This document shows, piece after piece, positions 15,681 to 24,763 of a stretch of DNA of 64,000 nucleotides. Positions within the stretch are counted from its first letter, which is position 1. Each line of letters starts with the position of its first letter. Below the pieces are notes generated by a model. The model did not search any database and was not told where the DNA came from. It saw only the letters and a program-made list of their open reading frames with translations. This stretch comes from Gordonia sp. X0973 (GTDB taxonomy: Bacteria > Actinomycetota > Actinomycetes > Mycobacteriales > Mycobacteriaceae). The DNA is taken from the NCBI RefSeq assembly GCF_013348785.1, contig NZ_CP054691.1, positions 496,001 through 560,000 of the forward strand. The letters are read 5' to 3'. A program made the position numbers and the translations under genes.

Positions 15681-16439
15681 GTGGCCGACTATCGAATCAA
15701 CGATCTCGCCCAGGTCTCGGGCGTCTCGGTCCGCGACATCCGCGTCTACCAGGACCGCGGCCTGCTGCCGCCGCCGACCATCAAGGGGCGGACGGGCTGG
15801 TACCACGACGAGCACCTGCTCCGGTTGAACCTGGTCTCCCGCATGCTCGAACGCGGCTACACGTTCGCGACGATCAGCGAGCTGCTCAACGCCGCCCACC
15901 ACGGCATGACCGTCGAGCACGTGTTGCGCGGGAGCACCCGCCGCGGCCGCTTCCAATCGTTTCGACGCGCCGCCACGATCACCATCGCCGAGCTGCGCAA
16001 GTCGCTGGGAGCCAGCGACCGCACCATCGCGTTGACCGAGAAGATCGGCCTGCTGGTGAAGGACGGCGCCGGATTCGCCGTGAAGAATCCGGAGCTGCTC
16101 GAGGGCGCCGAGGTACTGGTGAAGGGGGGCGTTGACGTCGACGTGCTGCTGGACCGGTGGGTGCGCGTGCAGAGCGATCTCGAGGACGTCGCGCACAGCT
16201 TCGTCTCGATCATCACCGAGCGCTTCGTCAACGAATCCCTCCTGGGAATGGACGACTCCCAGGTCGACAAGATCTCCGAGTTGATCCGACAGGTCCGCCC
16301 GCTGGCCCACGAGATCGTCGACAGCACCTTCGCGCAGGCGCTGGACCGCGAAATCTCCAATGCGCTGGGCGAAGTCATCAAGATCTTGGAGACCGATACC
16401 CCCGACGGTGCCGGACCCAACGGCCCAGAGCAGGATTGA
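15681..16439 (+). CDS. MerR-family transcriptional regulator
   Basis: A 252-residue regulator. The N-terminal winged helix (about 1-70) contains INDLAQVSGVSVRDIRVYQD and RGLLPPP, the MerR recognition-helix and wing pattern, followed by LLRLNLVSRMLERGYTF. The C-terminal 180 residues are helical, with no Cys-rich metal loop, so it is not a metal sensor of the classical type. The target is unknown. It starts 3 nt after the DUF2516 stop and ends 4 nt before the alpha/beta hydrolase. Confidence 0.88.
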   Translation: MADYRINDLAQVSGVSVRDIRVYQDRGLLPPPTIKGRTGWYHDEHLLRLNLVSRMLERGYTFATISELLNAAHHGMTVEHVLRGSTRRGRFQSFRRAATITIAELRKSLGASDRTIALTEKIGLLVKDGAGFAVKNPELLEGAEVLVKGGVDVDVLLDRWVRVQSDLEDVAHSFVSIITERFVNESLLGMDDSQVDKISELIRQVRPLAHEIVDSTFAQALDREISNALGEVIKILETDTPDGAGPNGPEQD

Positions 16440-16443
16440 GGAC

Positions 16444-17709
16444 ATGAAACTCTCCCGAATCGCTCTCGGCGGCGCGACGCTCGCCGCCGGCGGTGTCGGC
16501 GCCGGCGTGCTGCGGCTCCTCGGTGGGACGGTTGCCGCCGGACTGCGCGGCGCCCCCGTCGCCGACGACGCGGCCGACCCGGCCTTGGTCACCCCGACCG
16601 CCGCCCCGCTGCGCACCCACGTCCACACCGCCGACGGCGCCGAGCTCAACGTGCTCACGTACCCGGCCGACGATCCCGCCGAGTCCGGCGACATCGTCGT
16701 CCTGGTGCACGGCTGGACGTGCAACACGGCCTACTGGAACCCCCAGATCAACCACCTGCTGGGCAAGACGACGGTCGTCGCCTACGACCAGCGCGGCCAC
16801 GGCCAGTCCCGGTTGGGGCGGGCGCGACCGTCGCCGGAGATCCTCGGCGAGGACCTCGAGACGGTGCTCGCCGCGGTGGTTCCGCCCGGGCGCAAAGCGG
16901 TGCTCGTCGGGCACAGCCTCGGCGGCATGACGATCCAGGCCTGGGCCGACCGGCACGCGGGCGAGGTGAACGAGCGCATCGCCGCCGTCGTCCTGCAGTC
17001 GACGGCGGCCTTCGACATCCTCGGCAGGCACAAGCTGTTCGTCGAGCCCGTGCCGGCGTACGCGAAACCCTTCGAGCACCTCACCGGGGTGCTGTTCGCG
17101 AGCACCCCCCTCCCGTTGCCGACGACGAAGGCCGGGGCCAAGGTGGTCCGCTACATCACGATGACCGAGCGCGCCCGCGGCGCCCACGTCGCCTTCGTTG
17201 ACGAGATGGTCAGTGCGTGCCCGCCGGTGGCCCGCGGCCTGCTGGGCAACGGCATGGTCGGCATGGACCTGCGCACCGGGACCGCGGCGCTCACCGTCCC
17301 GACGACGGTCATCAACGGCACCGACGACCGGCTGCTCCCGCCGGTCCACTCCGACGAGATCGCCGACATCCTCGCGCGCGTCGGAGCGCTGCACCGCCAC
17401 GTCGTCCTCGACGACATCGGGCACATGTTGAGCATCGAGGCATCCGACGCGTTCAACGCGGTTCTCGACGAGGTGCTGGACCTCCCGGGCAAGTCGTCGC
17501 AGGCGACCCCGCAGAAGAAGACTGCCGCGAAGAAGGCAGCGCCCGCCAAGAAGACGGCCGCCAAGAAGACGGCCCCGGCCAAGAAGGCGGCGCCCGCCAA
17601 GAAGACGGCCCCGGCCAAGAAGGCGGCGCCCGCCAAGAAGACGGCGGCGAAGAAGGCCGCTCCGGCGAAGAAGGCCGCACCGACCGACGGTCCTACAGCC
17701 GACAGTTGA
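16444..17709 (+). CDS. Alpha/beta hydrolase with an HBHA-like Lys/Ala/Pro C-terminal tail
   Basis: A 421-residue protein. A hydrophobic N-terminus (about 5-35, GGATLAAGGVGAGVLRLLGG) may be an anchor or a signal. The hydrolase domain (about 55-350) has HGWTCNTAYWNP for the oxyanion region, the nucleophile elbow GHSLGG at 156-161 (Ser158), NGTDDRLLPP (Asp294 or 295) and the catalytic His327 in DIGHML. Residues 357-413 repeat KKTAAKKAAPAKK-like units, very close to the tail of the HBHA protein encoded 1.2 kb upstream. The substrate is unknown. The last 17 bp overlap the convergent murB. Confidence 0.88.
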   Translation: MKLSRIALGGATLAAGGVGAGVLRLLGGTVAAGLRGAPVADDAADPALVTPTAAPLRTHVHTADGAELNVLTYPADDPAESGDIVVLVHGWTCNTAYWNPQINHLLGKTTVVAYDQRGHGQSRLGRARPSPEILGEDLETVLAAVVPPGRKAVLVGHSLGGMTIQAWADRHAGEVNERIAAVVLQSTAAFDILGRHKLFVEPVPAYAKPFEHLTGVLFASTPLPLPTTKAGAKVVRYITMTERARGAHVAFVDEMVSACPPVARGLLGNGMVGMDLRTGTAALTVPTTVINGTDDRLLPPVHSDEIADILARVGALHRHVVLDDIGHMLSIEASDAFNAVLDEVLDLPGKSSQATPQKKTAAKKAAPAKKTAAKKTAPAKKAAPAKKTAPAKKAAPAKKTAAKKAAPAKKAAPTDGPTADS

Positions 17710-18748
17710 CGAACACCGGTTCCGGCGTGAGGGTTACGCCGAACCGGGCGCTGACCCCGTCGCGCACCTCGCGGGCGAGGGCGAGCAGGTCCGCGGTCGT
17801 CGCCGATCCGCGGTTGGTCAAAGCCAGTGTGTGCTTCGTCGACAGCCGGACCGGCGCGTCGGCACCGGGGTAGCCCTTGGTGAACCCGGCGCGCTCGATG
17901 AGCCAGCCCGCCGAGAGTTTCGTGTCGGTCCCCGAGGGGAACTGCGGAATGGGGACGTCGGGGCCGACGACCACGGCGATCTGCGCGAGCACCGCGGCGG
18001 CCTCGCGCTGCGAGACGATCGGGTTGGTGAAGAAGGAACCGGCGCTGTAGGTGTCCGGGTCGGCGGCGTCGAGCACCATGCCCTTGCCGCGTCGCAGATC
18101 CAGCACGGCCGCGCGAACCTGCGCGGCCGACGCGGTCTCGCCCTCGGCGCGGTCCAACGCCCGGGCCAGCTCGCGGTATCGCAACGGTGCGCTGACGCCG
18201 TCGGGGCGCAGCCAGAAGGAGACCCGGGTGACGATTCGGTCGTCGCGGTGTTTGAGGTTCGAGTGGCGATAGGTCAGTGCCAATTCCGCCGGCGGCACCC
18301 AGGCCGTCTTCCGACTCGCCCGGTCGTAGACCTCGACCGCGCGCAGCATGTCGGCGATCTCCACCCCGTACGCCCCCACGTTCTGCACCGGCGTCGCCCC
18401 GGTCGATCCGGGGATGCCCGAAAGGCACTCCAACCCGCCGAATCCCGCGTCGACGCTGCGGGCCACCAACCCGTCCCATTCGACGCCGGCATCGGCGGTG
18501 ACGAAGGGGCGGTCGTCGACGTCGCCGAACTCCACCGTCGACGACTTGACGTGGACCACGGTTCCGTCGAATCCCTGGTCGGCCACGACGAGGTTGGAGC
18601 CGCCGCCGATGACGAGAACCGGGGTGCCGGCGTCGTCGGCGCTCGCGAGGGCATCGGTGAGCTGGGCCGTGTCGGGGGTCTCGACGAGTTCGCGCGCGGG
18701 ACCGCCGAGGCGCAGCGTGGTCAGCGCGGCGATGGTGGGGGAGTTCAC
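17693..18748 (-). CDS. murB: UDP-N-acetylenolpyruvoylglucosamine reductase (MurB)
   Basis: A 351-residue flavoenzyme reducing UDP-GlcNAc-enolpyruvate to UDP-MurNAc for peptidoglycan. FAD-binding VIGGGSNLVVAD is near 46-57, SGIPGSTGATPVQNVGAYG near 109-127, and the catalytic Ser lies in SAGSFFTNP near 238-246. The starting codon GTG at 18748 is chosen because TLRLGGPA follows at the expected distance. It is in the same neighbourhood as Rv0482. Confidence 0.95.
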   Translation of the reverse strand: MNSPTIAALTTLRLGGPARELVETPDTAQLTDALASADDAGTPVLVIGGGSNLVVADQGFDGTVVHVKSSTVEFGDVDDRPFVTADAGVEWDGLVARSVDAGFGGLECLSGIPGSTGATPVQNVGAYGVEIADMLRAVEVYDRASRKTAWVPPAELALTYRHSNLKHRDDRIVTRVSFWLRPDGVSAPLRYRELARALDRAEGETASAAQVRAAVLDLRRGKGMVLDAADPDTYSAGSFFTNPIVSQREAAAVLAQIAVVVGPDVPIPQFPSGTDTKLSAGWLIERAGFTKGYPGADAPVRLSTKHTLALTNRGSATTADLLALAREVRDGVSARFGVTLTPEPVFVNCRL

Positions 18749-18837
18749 GACTAGTGACGCTAGCGCACCGCCGCGGCCGATTCCGCGCCGACGGCCGGTC
18801 GCGGCGCGCGGCGCCCGACTGTGATGGGATGGGATTC

Positions 18838-19332
18838 ATGGCAACGAATCTGGAGCACACCGTCTCCTTCCCGTTCAGCACCGACCGTCTCTGGCAGCTC
18901 GTGACCGACGAGCGGTATTGGCGTGATCTGCTGGCCGCGATCAACGGCGACAAAGGTGTCCTGGAATCGTTCGAGCACAACGGCGACACGGTCACCGTCG
19001 TGTGCAAACAAGTGGTTCCCGAGGACAAACTGCCCTCGATCGTCACCAAGGTCCGCAGCGGCGACCTCGTTATCCCGCGCCGCAGCGTGCTGCGCCGCGA
19101 CGGTGCCGACATCACCGGCGACCTCGCGGCATCCGTCGAGGGGGCGCCGGCGAAGATCAACGGAACCCAGGTCAGCAGCGGTGATCCGGCGTCGACGAAG
19201 TACAACGCGGCGGTCGAGGTGGGTATCCCATTCGTCGGCGGGAAGATCGAGAAGGCCATCGCCGAGCAACTCGGCGCACTGCTCGACGCGGAGCGCGACG
19301 CGACGATCGATTGGGAGGCGGGCAACCGATAG
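18838..19332 (+). CDS. DUF2505 protein (SRPBCC-like), first of a pair
   Basis: A 164-residue protein starting MATNLEHT. Residues such as TVSFPFSTDRLWQLVTDERYW and the later GIPFVGGKIEKAIAEQL are typical of DUF2505, a lipid-binding-like fold found in actinobacteria. The C-terminal helix is the amphipathic lid-like helix of SRPBCC proteins. Function is unknown. The next gene encodes a relative with the same layout, 16 bp downstream. Confidence 0.82.
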   Translation: MATNLEHTVSFPFSTDRLWQLVTDERYWRDLLAAINGDKGVLESFEHNGDTVTVVCKQVVPEDKLPSIVTKVRSGDLVIPRRSVLRRDGADITGDLAASVEGAPAKINGTQVSSGDPASTKYNAAVEVGIPFVGGKIEKAIAEQLGALLDAERDATIDWEAGNR

Positions 19333-19348
19333 CGGTAGCCTCACCTGC

Positions 19349-19864
19349 ATGGCACGACGTCTCAGCTATTCGGCCCGCTACCCCCAGCCCGCCGAAAAGC
19401 TCTACAAAGCGCAGATGCAGCGCGCGTATTGGGATGACATGATGGCGGGCTTCCAGATGCTCTCGCCGCACTGCGAGGTCGCCGATTTCACCGCCGACCC
19501 GTCGGTGGGGATGCGCGTGGTGCTCAAGCAGACCATCGGTCGCGACCAACTCCCGCCGCTCGCGCAGACCGTGTTGATGAAGGACATGATCATCACGCGC
19601 GAGGAGTCCTTCGGCGTCTTCCACCCCGAGGACGTCACCTCGGGCACCTACAACGCCTCGATCCCGGCCGGCCCGGGCAGCCTCACCGGTGTGCAGGAGC
19701 TGTTCAACACCGACACCGGCTGCACCATCCGCAAGACCACCGAGGTCAAGGTCTTCGTCCCGTTCGTCAACCAGAAGCTCGAGCAGATGATGCTGGTCAA
19801 CCTGGTGGACCTGTTCCGCGCCGAGGCCGAGTACGCCAAGGACTGGGTCGACAAGAACCTGTGA
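19349..19864 (+). CDS. DUF2505 protein (SRPBCC-like), second of a pair
   Basis: A 171-residue protein (MARRLSYSARYP). VFVPFVNQKLEQMMLVNLVDLF near 139-160 aligns with GIPFVGGKIEKAIAEQL of the preceding gene, so the two are divergent duplicates. TAGCCT ends 7 nt before the ATG, suggesting its own leaderless promoter despite the 16-bp gap. It corresponds by position and family to Rv0481c. Confidence 0.83.
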   Translation: MARRLSYSARYPQPAEKLYKAQMQRAYWDDMMAGFQMLSPHCEVADFTADPSVGMRVVLKQTIGRDQLPPLAQTVLMKDMIITREESFGVFHPEDVTSGTYNASIPAGPGSLTGVQELFNTDTGCTIRKTTEVKVFVPFVNQKLEQMMLVNLVDLFRAEAEYAKDWVDKNL

Positions 19865-19891
19865 CCCGGCCCGGTCAGTAGGCTGGGCGAT

Positions 19892-20743
19892 ATGCGCGTC
19901 GCCATCGCCCAGATCAGCGCCGGGACCGATCCCGCCGCCAACCTCGGTCTGGTCGCCGACCAGATCGCGACGGCCGCCGACGGCGGCGCCGACCTGGTGG
20001 TCTTCCCCGAGGCGTCGATGTGCCGGTTCGGCGTGCCCTTGCGCGACCGTGCAGAACCCGTCGACGGTCCGTGGGCGACCGGGGTGCGCGCCGCGGCCCG
20101 GGCGCACGGTATCGCCGTCGTCGTCGGCATGTTCACGCCGGGAGCCGACGGTCGGGTGCGCAATACCGCCTTGGTCGTCGATCGCACCGGTGCGGTGCGC
20201 ACCTACGACAAGATGCACTGCTACGACGCCTTCGGCTACACCGAATCCGACACCGTCGAGCCCGGGACGCATCCGGTGCTCCTCGACCTCCCGCTCGCCG
20301 ACGGCACGACGGCTCGGCTGGGCGTGGCCATCTGCTACGACATCCGGTTCCCCGAGTTGTTCGGGGCGTTGGCCGACGCCGGGGCGCAGGTGATCGCCGT
20401 CCCCACGTCGTGGGGGGTGGGGCCGGGCAAGGCGGAGCAGTGGCGCATCCTGACCTCGGCCCGGGCGCTGGATTCGGGTGCCTTCCTCGTCGCCGCCGAT
20501 CAAGCCGCACCGGCCGATCCCGCCGCGCGGAAGGGGCCGGCCGGGATCGGGATCAGCCGCCTGATCGATCCGTTCGGTAGCGTGGTGGACGACGAATACA
20601 CCGAATCCCCGCAGTTGCGGGTACACCGGATCGATCTTGCCGACGTGACCCGGGCGCGGGATACCCTCGGCATGCGGTCGAATCGACGGCCGATCGGGGC
20701 CGTCGACCTCGGGGGCGACCGGCGTACCCCTGCGGAGGGCTGA
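19892..20743 (+). CDS. Carbon-nitrogen hydrolase (nitrilase superfamily amidase)
   Basis: A 283-residue hydrolase with the complete Glu-Lys-Cys triad: Glu40 (VVFPEAS), Lys107 (TYDKMHCYD) and Cys148 (VAICYDIRFPELF). The family includes omega-amidase/Nit2 and deaminated-glutathione amidase (Nit1). The FPE and YDIRFPE patterns fit that Nit branch, which repairs or clears amide metabolites, but the substrate is not settled. TAGGCT 7 nt before the ATG marks a leaderless start. It matches the position of Rv0480c. Confidence 0.9.
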   Translation: MRVAIAQISAGTDPAANLGLVADQIATAADGGADLVVFPEASMCRFGVPLRDRAEPVDGPWATGVRAAARAHGIAVVVGMFTPGADGRVRNTALVVDRTGAVRTYDKMHCYDAFGYTESDTVEPGTHPVLLDLPLADGTTARLGVAICYDIRFPELFGALADAGAQVIAVPTSWGVGPGKAEQWRILTSARALDSGAFLVAADQAAPADPAARKGPAGIGISRLIDPFGSVVDDEYTESPQLRVHRIDLADVTRARDTLGMRSNRRPIGAVDLGGDRRTPAEG

Positions 20744-20756
20744 TAGGAGACACCCT

Positions 20757-21683
20757 GTGACGACCGAGGACGAATGGACCGCGGCCGACGGCCCGTCGCT
20801 GGAGAAATCCCCGCCCCGAACGCCCGAACCGGCCACCGAGCCGCTGCGGCCCGCGGTCACGAAATCCGCGCCGCGCAAGTCGGCGGGAACCAAGCGCAAC
20901 CGCAAGCGCTGGATCGGCGCGGGAATCGTCGCCGCCCTCGTCGTGGCACTCGTCGGCCTCGGCGCCGGCGAGCTCTACCTGCGGCACGAGGTGAAGGCGT
21001 GCATGGCCAAGGCCTTCGGCTCCCTCACCGGCGAGAAGACCGACGTCTCGTTGAGCGCCAAGCCGATGCTGCTGCAGGCGTTGACCAAGAAGATCCCGTT
21101 CGTCGAGGTCAACTCGTCGGGATCGGGCGACGGGCGGCTGCACCTGCGCGTCGACGACATCGCCGCCGCCGGGAACCAGTCGACGATCAGCAAGGTCGAC
21201 GGCGACGGGATCATGCCCTTCACCCAGCTCCTGGCCACCGCGCGGGCCGGTAACGGCTTCGGCGCCGGCCAATCCGACGACCCGTCCGCGGACCCGCTGG
21301 GACAACTGGCCGGCAATGCGCAGCTGGAGTCGATCCGTTCCAACGGGGACGGTTCCTTCGACGTGACGGCCACCGTGCAGGCCGTCATCATCCCGCTGCC
21401 CGTCACCGTCACACTCAAGCCCGACGTCGCGAATGGCAAGCCGCACCTCACCGTGGTGAAGGCGAACATGCTGGCGTTCGGGATTCCGCCGAACTTCGCG
21501 CAGACCGTCGTCGACAACCTCACCCAGGCGATCAGCGGGCCGATGCTCAAGGGCATGACCCTGACCAAGTTCGAGGTTCAGGGCGAGGGGTTGGCCTTCG
21601 CCCTGCACGGCCAGAACGTCACCGTCGACGAGAATCTGGCCCGGCCGCGCAGCAACTGCGGCGATTTCACCGTCGCTGCGTAG
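20757..21683 (+). CDS. DUF2993 (LmeA-like) membrane-anchored protein
   Basis: A 308-residue protein with a Pro-rich cytoplasmic N-terminus (1-48), basic KRNRKRW, one transmembrane helix at about 53-73, and a periplasmic DUF2993 domain. In mycobacteria the DUF2993 protein LmeA helps lipomannan elongation and binds phosphoinositide. Here the ligand is unknown. The GTG start has GGAG about 8 nt upstream and lies 13 bp after the amidase, so both may share a message. Confidence 0.83.
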   Translation: MTTEDEWTAADGPSLEKSPPRTPEPATEPLRPAVTKSAPRKSAGTKRNRKRWIGAGIVAALVVALVGLGAGELYLRHEVKACMAKAFGSLTGEKTDVSLSAKPMLLQALTKKIPFVEVNSSGSGDGRLHLRVDDIAAAGNQSTISKVDGDGIMPFTQLLATARAGNGFGAGQSDDPSADPLGQLAGNAQLESIRSNGDGSFDVTATVQAVIIPLPVTVTLKPDVANGKPHLTVVKANMLAFGIPPNFAQTVVDNLTQAISGPMLKGMTLTKFEVQGEGLAFALHGQNVTVDENLARPRSNCGDFTVAA

Positions 21684-21695
21684 GCGCGTTCACAT

Positions 21696-21757
21696 CAGCT
21701 CCCGAATTTCACAGCTTCTACCGTCGCTTCGGTAGCTTCCGTGGATTTCGGTAGCCG
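21696..21757 (-). repeat. 62-bp palindromic element, copy 1
   Basis: Read on the minus strand it starts CGGCTACCGAAATCCACGGA. It matches the element at 46922-46983 in 51 of 62 positions. The ends are near-inverted (GCTACCGAA ... TTCGGGAGC) and the centre has CTACCG/CGGTAG. It fills the gap between the convergent DUF2993 and purU genes. Confidence 0.8.
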
Positions 21758-21766
21758 TTGTGCCGG

Positions 21767-22657
21767 CTAGTCGAAGACGACGGTCTTCCCGCCGTGCACC
21801 AGCACCCGGTCCTCCAGGTGCCACCGCACACCGCGGGCGAGGACGAGGGTCTCGATGTCGCGCCCCTGCCGGACCATGTCGGCGACGCTGTCGGAATGGT
21901 CGACGCGGATCACGTCCTGCTCGATGATCGGACCGGCGTCGAGTTCGGCCGTGACGTAGTGGCAGGTCGCGCCGATCAGCTTCACCCCGCGTGCATAGGC
22001 CTGGTGGTAGGGCCGGGCGCCGACGAAGCTCGGCAGGAAGCTGTGGTGGATGTTGATGGCTCGCGACGACCACCGCTCGCATAGGTCGGCGGGCAGGATC
22101 TGCATGAAGCGCGCCAGCACGATGGCATCCGGCTCGTGCTCGTCGACGATCGCCGAGACCTTCTCGAATGCCTGCGCCTTGCCGCCGGAGGCCTCGTCGA
22201 AGCCGACCAGGTGGAAGGGCACGTCGAACCGCTCGACGAGTTCGCCGAGTGCGGCGTGGTTGCCGATCACCGCGCTGATCTCGCCGGGGAACTCGCCGCG
22301 CCGGGCCCGGCCGAGCAGGTCGATCAGGCAATGGTTGTCCTTGCTCACCAGCACGACGACCTTCTTGGGTGCAGCGGAATCGGTGAGCCGCCACTCGGTG
22401 TCCGGGTGGAACTGCTCGGCGGCCAGCGCGCCGAACCGATCGCGCAATTCGTCGATCCCGCAGTCCAGCGAGTCGGCCCGCACCGCCTGCCGGGTGAAGA
22501 ACCAGTTGGTGTCGACGTCGGAGTGGTAGGCGGCCTCGGTGATCCAGGCGCCGGCGTCGGCGAGGAACCCGGCGATCCGGGCGACGATGCCGGTCTCGTC
22601 GGGGCACCCGAGGGTGAGGGTGAACCGACGGTCGGCGGTGGTGGCGGGGGTAGTCAC
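21767..22657 (-). CDS. purU: Formyltetrahydrofolate deformylase
   Basis: A 296-residue PurU. An ACT domain occupies about 10-85 ([19 protein letters not shown]). The formyltransferase-like catalytic domain has [12 protein letters not shown] with the Asn/His pair, and [13 protein letters not shown] with the catalytic Asp. It releases formate from 10-formyl-THF, balancing one-carbon units and supplying formate for purine synthesis. It starts with GTG and diverges from deoC with 26 bp between. Confidence 0.95.
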   Translation of the reverse strand: MTTPATTADRRFTLTLGCPDETGIVARIAGFLADAGAWITEAAYHSDVDTNWFFTRQAVRADSLDCGIDELRDRFGALAAEQFHPDTEWRLTDSAAPKKVVVLVSKDNHCLIDLLGRARRGEFPGEISAVIGNHAALGELVERFDVPFHLVGFDEASGGKAQAFEKVSAIVDEHEPDAIVLARFMQILPADLCERWSSRAINIHHSFLPSFVGARPYHQAYARGVKLIGATCHYVTAELDAGPIIEQDVIRVDHSDSVADMVRQGRDIETLVLARGVRWHLEDRVLVHGGKTVVFD

Positions 22658-22683
22658 CTTCCCAGTGTGCCAAGCTGGCTCCC

Positions 22684-23376
22684 ATGAGCGAACACGACCT
22701 CACCCGTGAGCAGGTGGCGGCCATGATCGACCACACGCTGCTGGCGCCGGAGGCGACGCGGGATCAGGCGCGTGCCACCGCCGCCGAAGCCGCCGAACTC
22801 GGCGTCTACGCCGTCTGCCTCTCGCCGTCGATGCTGCCGATCGACACCGGCGGGCAACGGCTCGCCGTCGTGGCCGGCTTCCCGTCGGGCCAGCACCACT
22901 CGTTGGTGAAGGCGGCCGAGGCGCGGATGGCCGTCGACCAGGGGGCCAACGAGATCGACATGGTGATCGACATCGGCGCCGCCGTCGACGGGCGCTACGA
23001 CGAGGTGTTCGCCGACGTGCTCACCGTCGCACAGGCCATCGCCGACGACGGGGCGCTGCTGAAGGTCATCGTCGAATCCGCGGTCCTGCTGCGCGACGCC
23101 GGCCCCGACGCCCTGCAGCGGGTCTGCGAACGCGCGGTGGCCGCCGGAGCCGGCATGGTCAAGACCTCGACGGGCTTTCACCCGGCCGGAGGGGCGAGCA
23201 TAGAGGCGGTGCGGCTCATGGCCGATACCGTCGGAAAAGATGCCGGGGTCAAGGCCAGCGGCGGGATCCGTGACGCGGGATTCGCCGCGCAGTTGATCGC
23301 GGCGGGTGCGACGCGGCTCGGGCTCTCGCAGTCGGCCGCCGTGCTCGACGGGTTTCCCGCCGCGGCGGGAAACTGA
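22684..23376 (+). CDS. deoC: Deoxyribose-phosphate aldolase
   Basis: A 230-residue class I aldolase that splits 2-deoxyribose 5-phosphate to acetaldehyde and glyceraldehyde 3-phosphate. The Schiff-base lysine is Lys160 in GMVKTSTGF, with Lys190 in VKASGGI as partner and Asp94-type acid in [10 protein letters not shown]. It is the positional equivalent of Rv0478. Confidence 0.95.
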   Translation: MSEHDLTREQVAAMIDHTLLAPEATRDQARATAAEAAELGVYAVCLSPSMLPIDTGGQRLAVVAGFPSGQHHSLVKAAEARMAVDQGANEIDMVIDIGAAVDGRYDEVFADVLTVAQAIADDGALLKVIVESAVLLRDAGPDALQRVCERAVAAGAGMVKTSTGFHPAGGASIEAVRLMADTVGKDAGVKASGGIRDAGFAAQLIAAGATRLGLSQSAAVLDGFPAAAGN

Positions 23377-23426
23377 CAACGCGGTCACACCAGGCACCCC
23401 ACAGGATCCGCCGTTACCCTTGCGCT

Positions 23427-24701
23427 ATGCGCGCAATCCGTCCGAATCGACGCACCGTGCTGGCAGCCGCCGGCGTGGGCGCGCTGGGCATGGCGACGGC
23501 CGCGTGCGGCAGCGGCGACGACAACGGCAGGGCGGGACCGGCCACGCCGACCGTCCGCGTCGACTACTCGGCCGGAAAGAACCCGATCAATCCCACCGAG
23601 AAGGTGACGGTCACCGCCACGGGCGGTCTGCTCAACCCAGACGTGCGCCTGCTGCGCCCCGACGGCACCGTCGTGCCCGGCACGATGTCCGACGACCGGA
23701 GCACCTTCACCGTCGACGCGCCGCTCGGCTACGGCAAGACCTACCGGTGGTCGGGCTCGGCGACCGGATACGACCGCCTCACCGCGCCGCTGACCGGCAC
23801 CGTGGTCACCGTCGCACCCAAGGCGATCGCCGAGATGAACGTCAACATCGGCGACGGCCAGGAGGTGGGCATCGCGGCGCCGGTCATCCTCAAGTTCGAC
23901 CGCACCATCGATAACAAGGAAGCCGTCGAGAAGGCGTTGACGGTGACCACGCACCCGCACACCGAGGGGTCGTGGGGATGGCTCGGCGAGGACAACGGAT
24001 CGCGCGTGCACTGGCGGCCCAAGGAGTACTACCGGCCCGGCACCAAGGTGCACGTCGCGGCCAAGCTCTACGGCCTAGACATGGGCGGCGGCACCTACGG
24101 CGACAGCGACATCACCGTCGACTTCACGATCGGCCGGTCGCAGATCGTGAAGGCCGACGCCAATTCCCACCAGATCGTCGTGGTGCGCGACGGCGCGCCC
24201 GTCATGACGCTGCCGTGCAGCTACGGCGGCGGCGACCTCGACCGCAACGTCACCCGCTCGGGTACCCACGTCGTCACCGAGAAGTGGGCCGATTTCTACA
24301 TGACCAACCCGGCCGCCGGATACTTCCGGATCCGGGAGCGGTGGGCCGTGCGCATCTCCAACAACGGCGAGTTCATCCACGCGAACCCGCAGACCGTCGG
24401 GGTGCAGGGCGCCGCGAACGTCACCAACGGATGCATCAACCTCTCGCTGCCGAACGCGGAGCGTTACTTCCAGACCGCGCTCTACGGCGACCCGGTGGAG
24501 GTCACCGGAACCCGGATCGCGCTCTCGGAATCCGACGGCGACATCTTCGACTGGGCCTACAGCTGGCCGCAGTGGAAGGGGCTCTCGGCGATCCGGCACA
24601 AGGTCCCCAAGCGCTCGGCGCCGGCCACCCCGCGCGGCGCCCCCGTCGTGCCGTCGGCGCACCCGGCCGCACCCCCGCAGCCTGCCGCACCCCACCGCTG
24701 A
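23427..24701 (+). CDS. Lipoprotein L,D-transpeptidase (LprQ-like)
   Basis: A 424-residue lipoprotein making 3-3 crosslinks in peptidoglycan. The signal has twin-arginine-like RR at 8-9 and lipobox TAAC (Cys27). Two Ig-like domains occupy about 40-240. The YkuD catalytic domain (about 240-375) has His318 and Cys336 in a TNGCINLS motif, where the common form is SHGC, so Asn replaces His before Gly-Cys. A Pro/Ala-rich tail ends the protein. TACCCT 6 nt before the ATG indicates a leaderless start. It corresponds to the Rv0483 neighbourhood. Confidence 0.92.
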   Translation: MRAIRPNRRTVLAAAGVGALGMATAACGSGDDNGRAGPATPTVRVDYSAGKNPINPTEKVTVTATGGLLNPDVRLLRPDGTVVPGTMSDDRSTFTVDAPLGYGKTYRWSGSATGYDRLTAPLTGTVVTVAPKAIAEMNVNIGDGQEVGIAAPVILKFDRTIDNKEAVEKALTVTTHPHTEGSWGWLGEDNGSRVHWRPKEYYRPGTKVHVAAKLYGLDMGGGTYGDSDITVDFTIGRSQIVKADANSHQIVVVRDGAPVMTLPCSYGGGDLDRNVTRSGTHVVTEKWADFYMTNPAAGYFRIRERWAVRISNNGEFIHANPQTVGVQGAANVTNGCINLSLPNAERYFQTALYGDPVEVTGTRIALSESDGDIFDWAYSWPQWKGLSAIRHKVPKRSAPATPRGAPVVPSAHPAAPPQPAAPHR

Positions 24702-24763
24702 TCGCACGGGTCTCGATCGCCGCGCCTCTGGTTCGACGGCGGTCGCGGCGCTACCCTGGAACG

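Noticed and set aside
17151..19325. 724-codon minus-strand frame covering murB and the Lys-rich tail
   Set aside because: Its apparent AFLAGAAFLAG repeats are only the complement of the AAGAAGGC tail DNA. murB is in another frame with full motifs.
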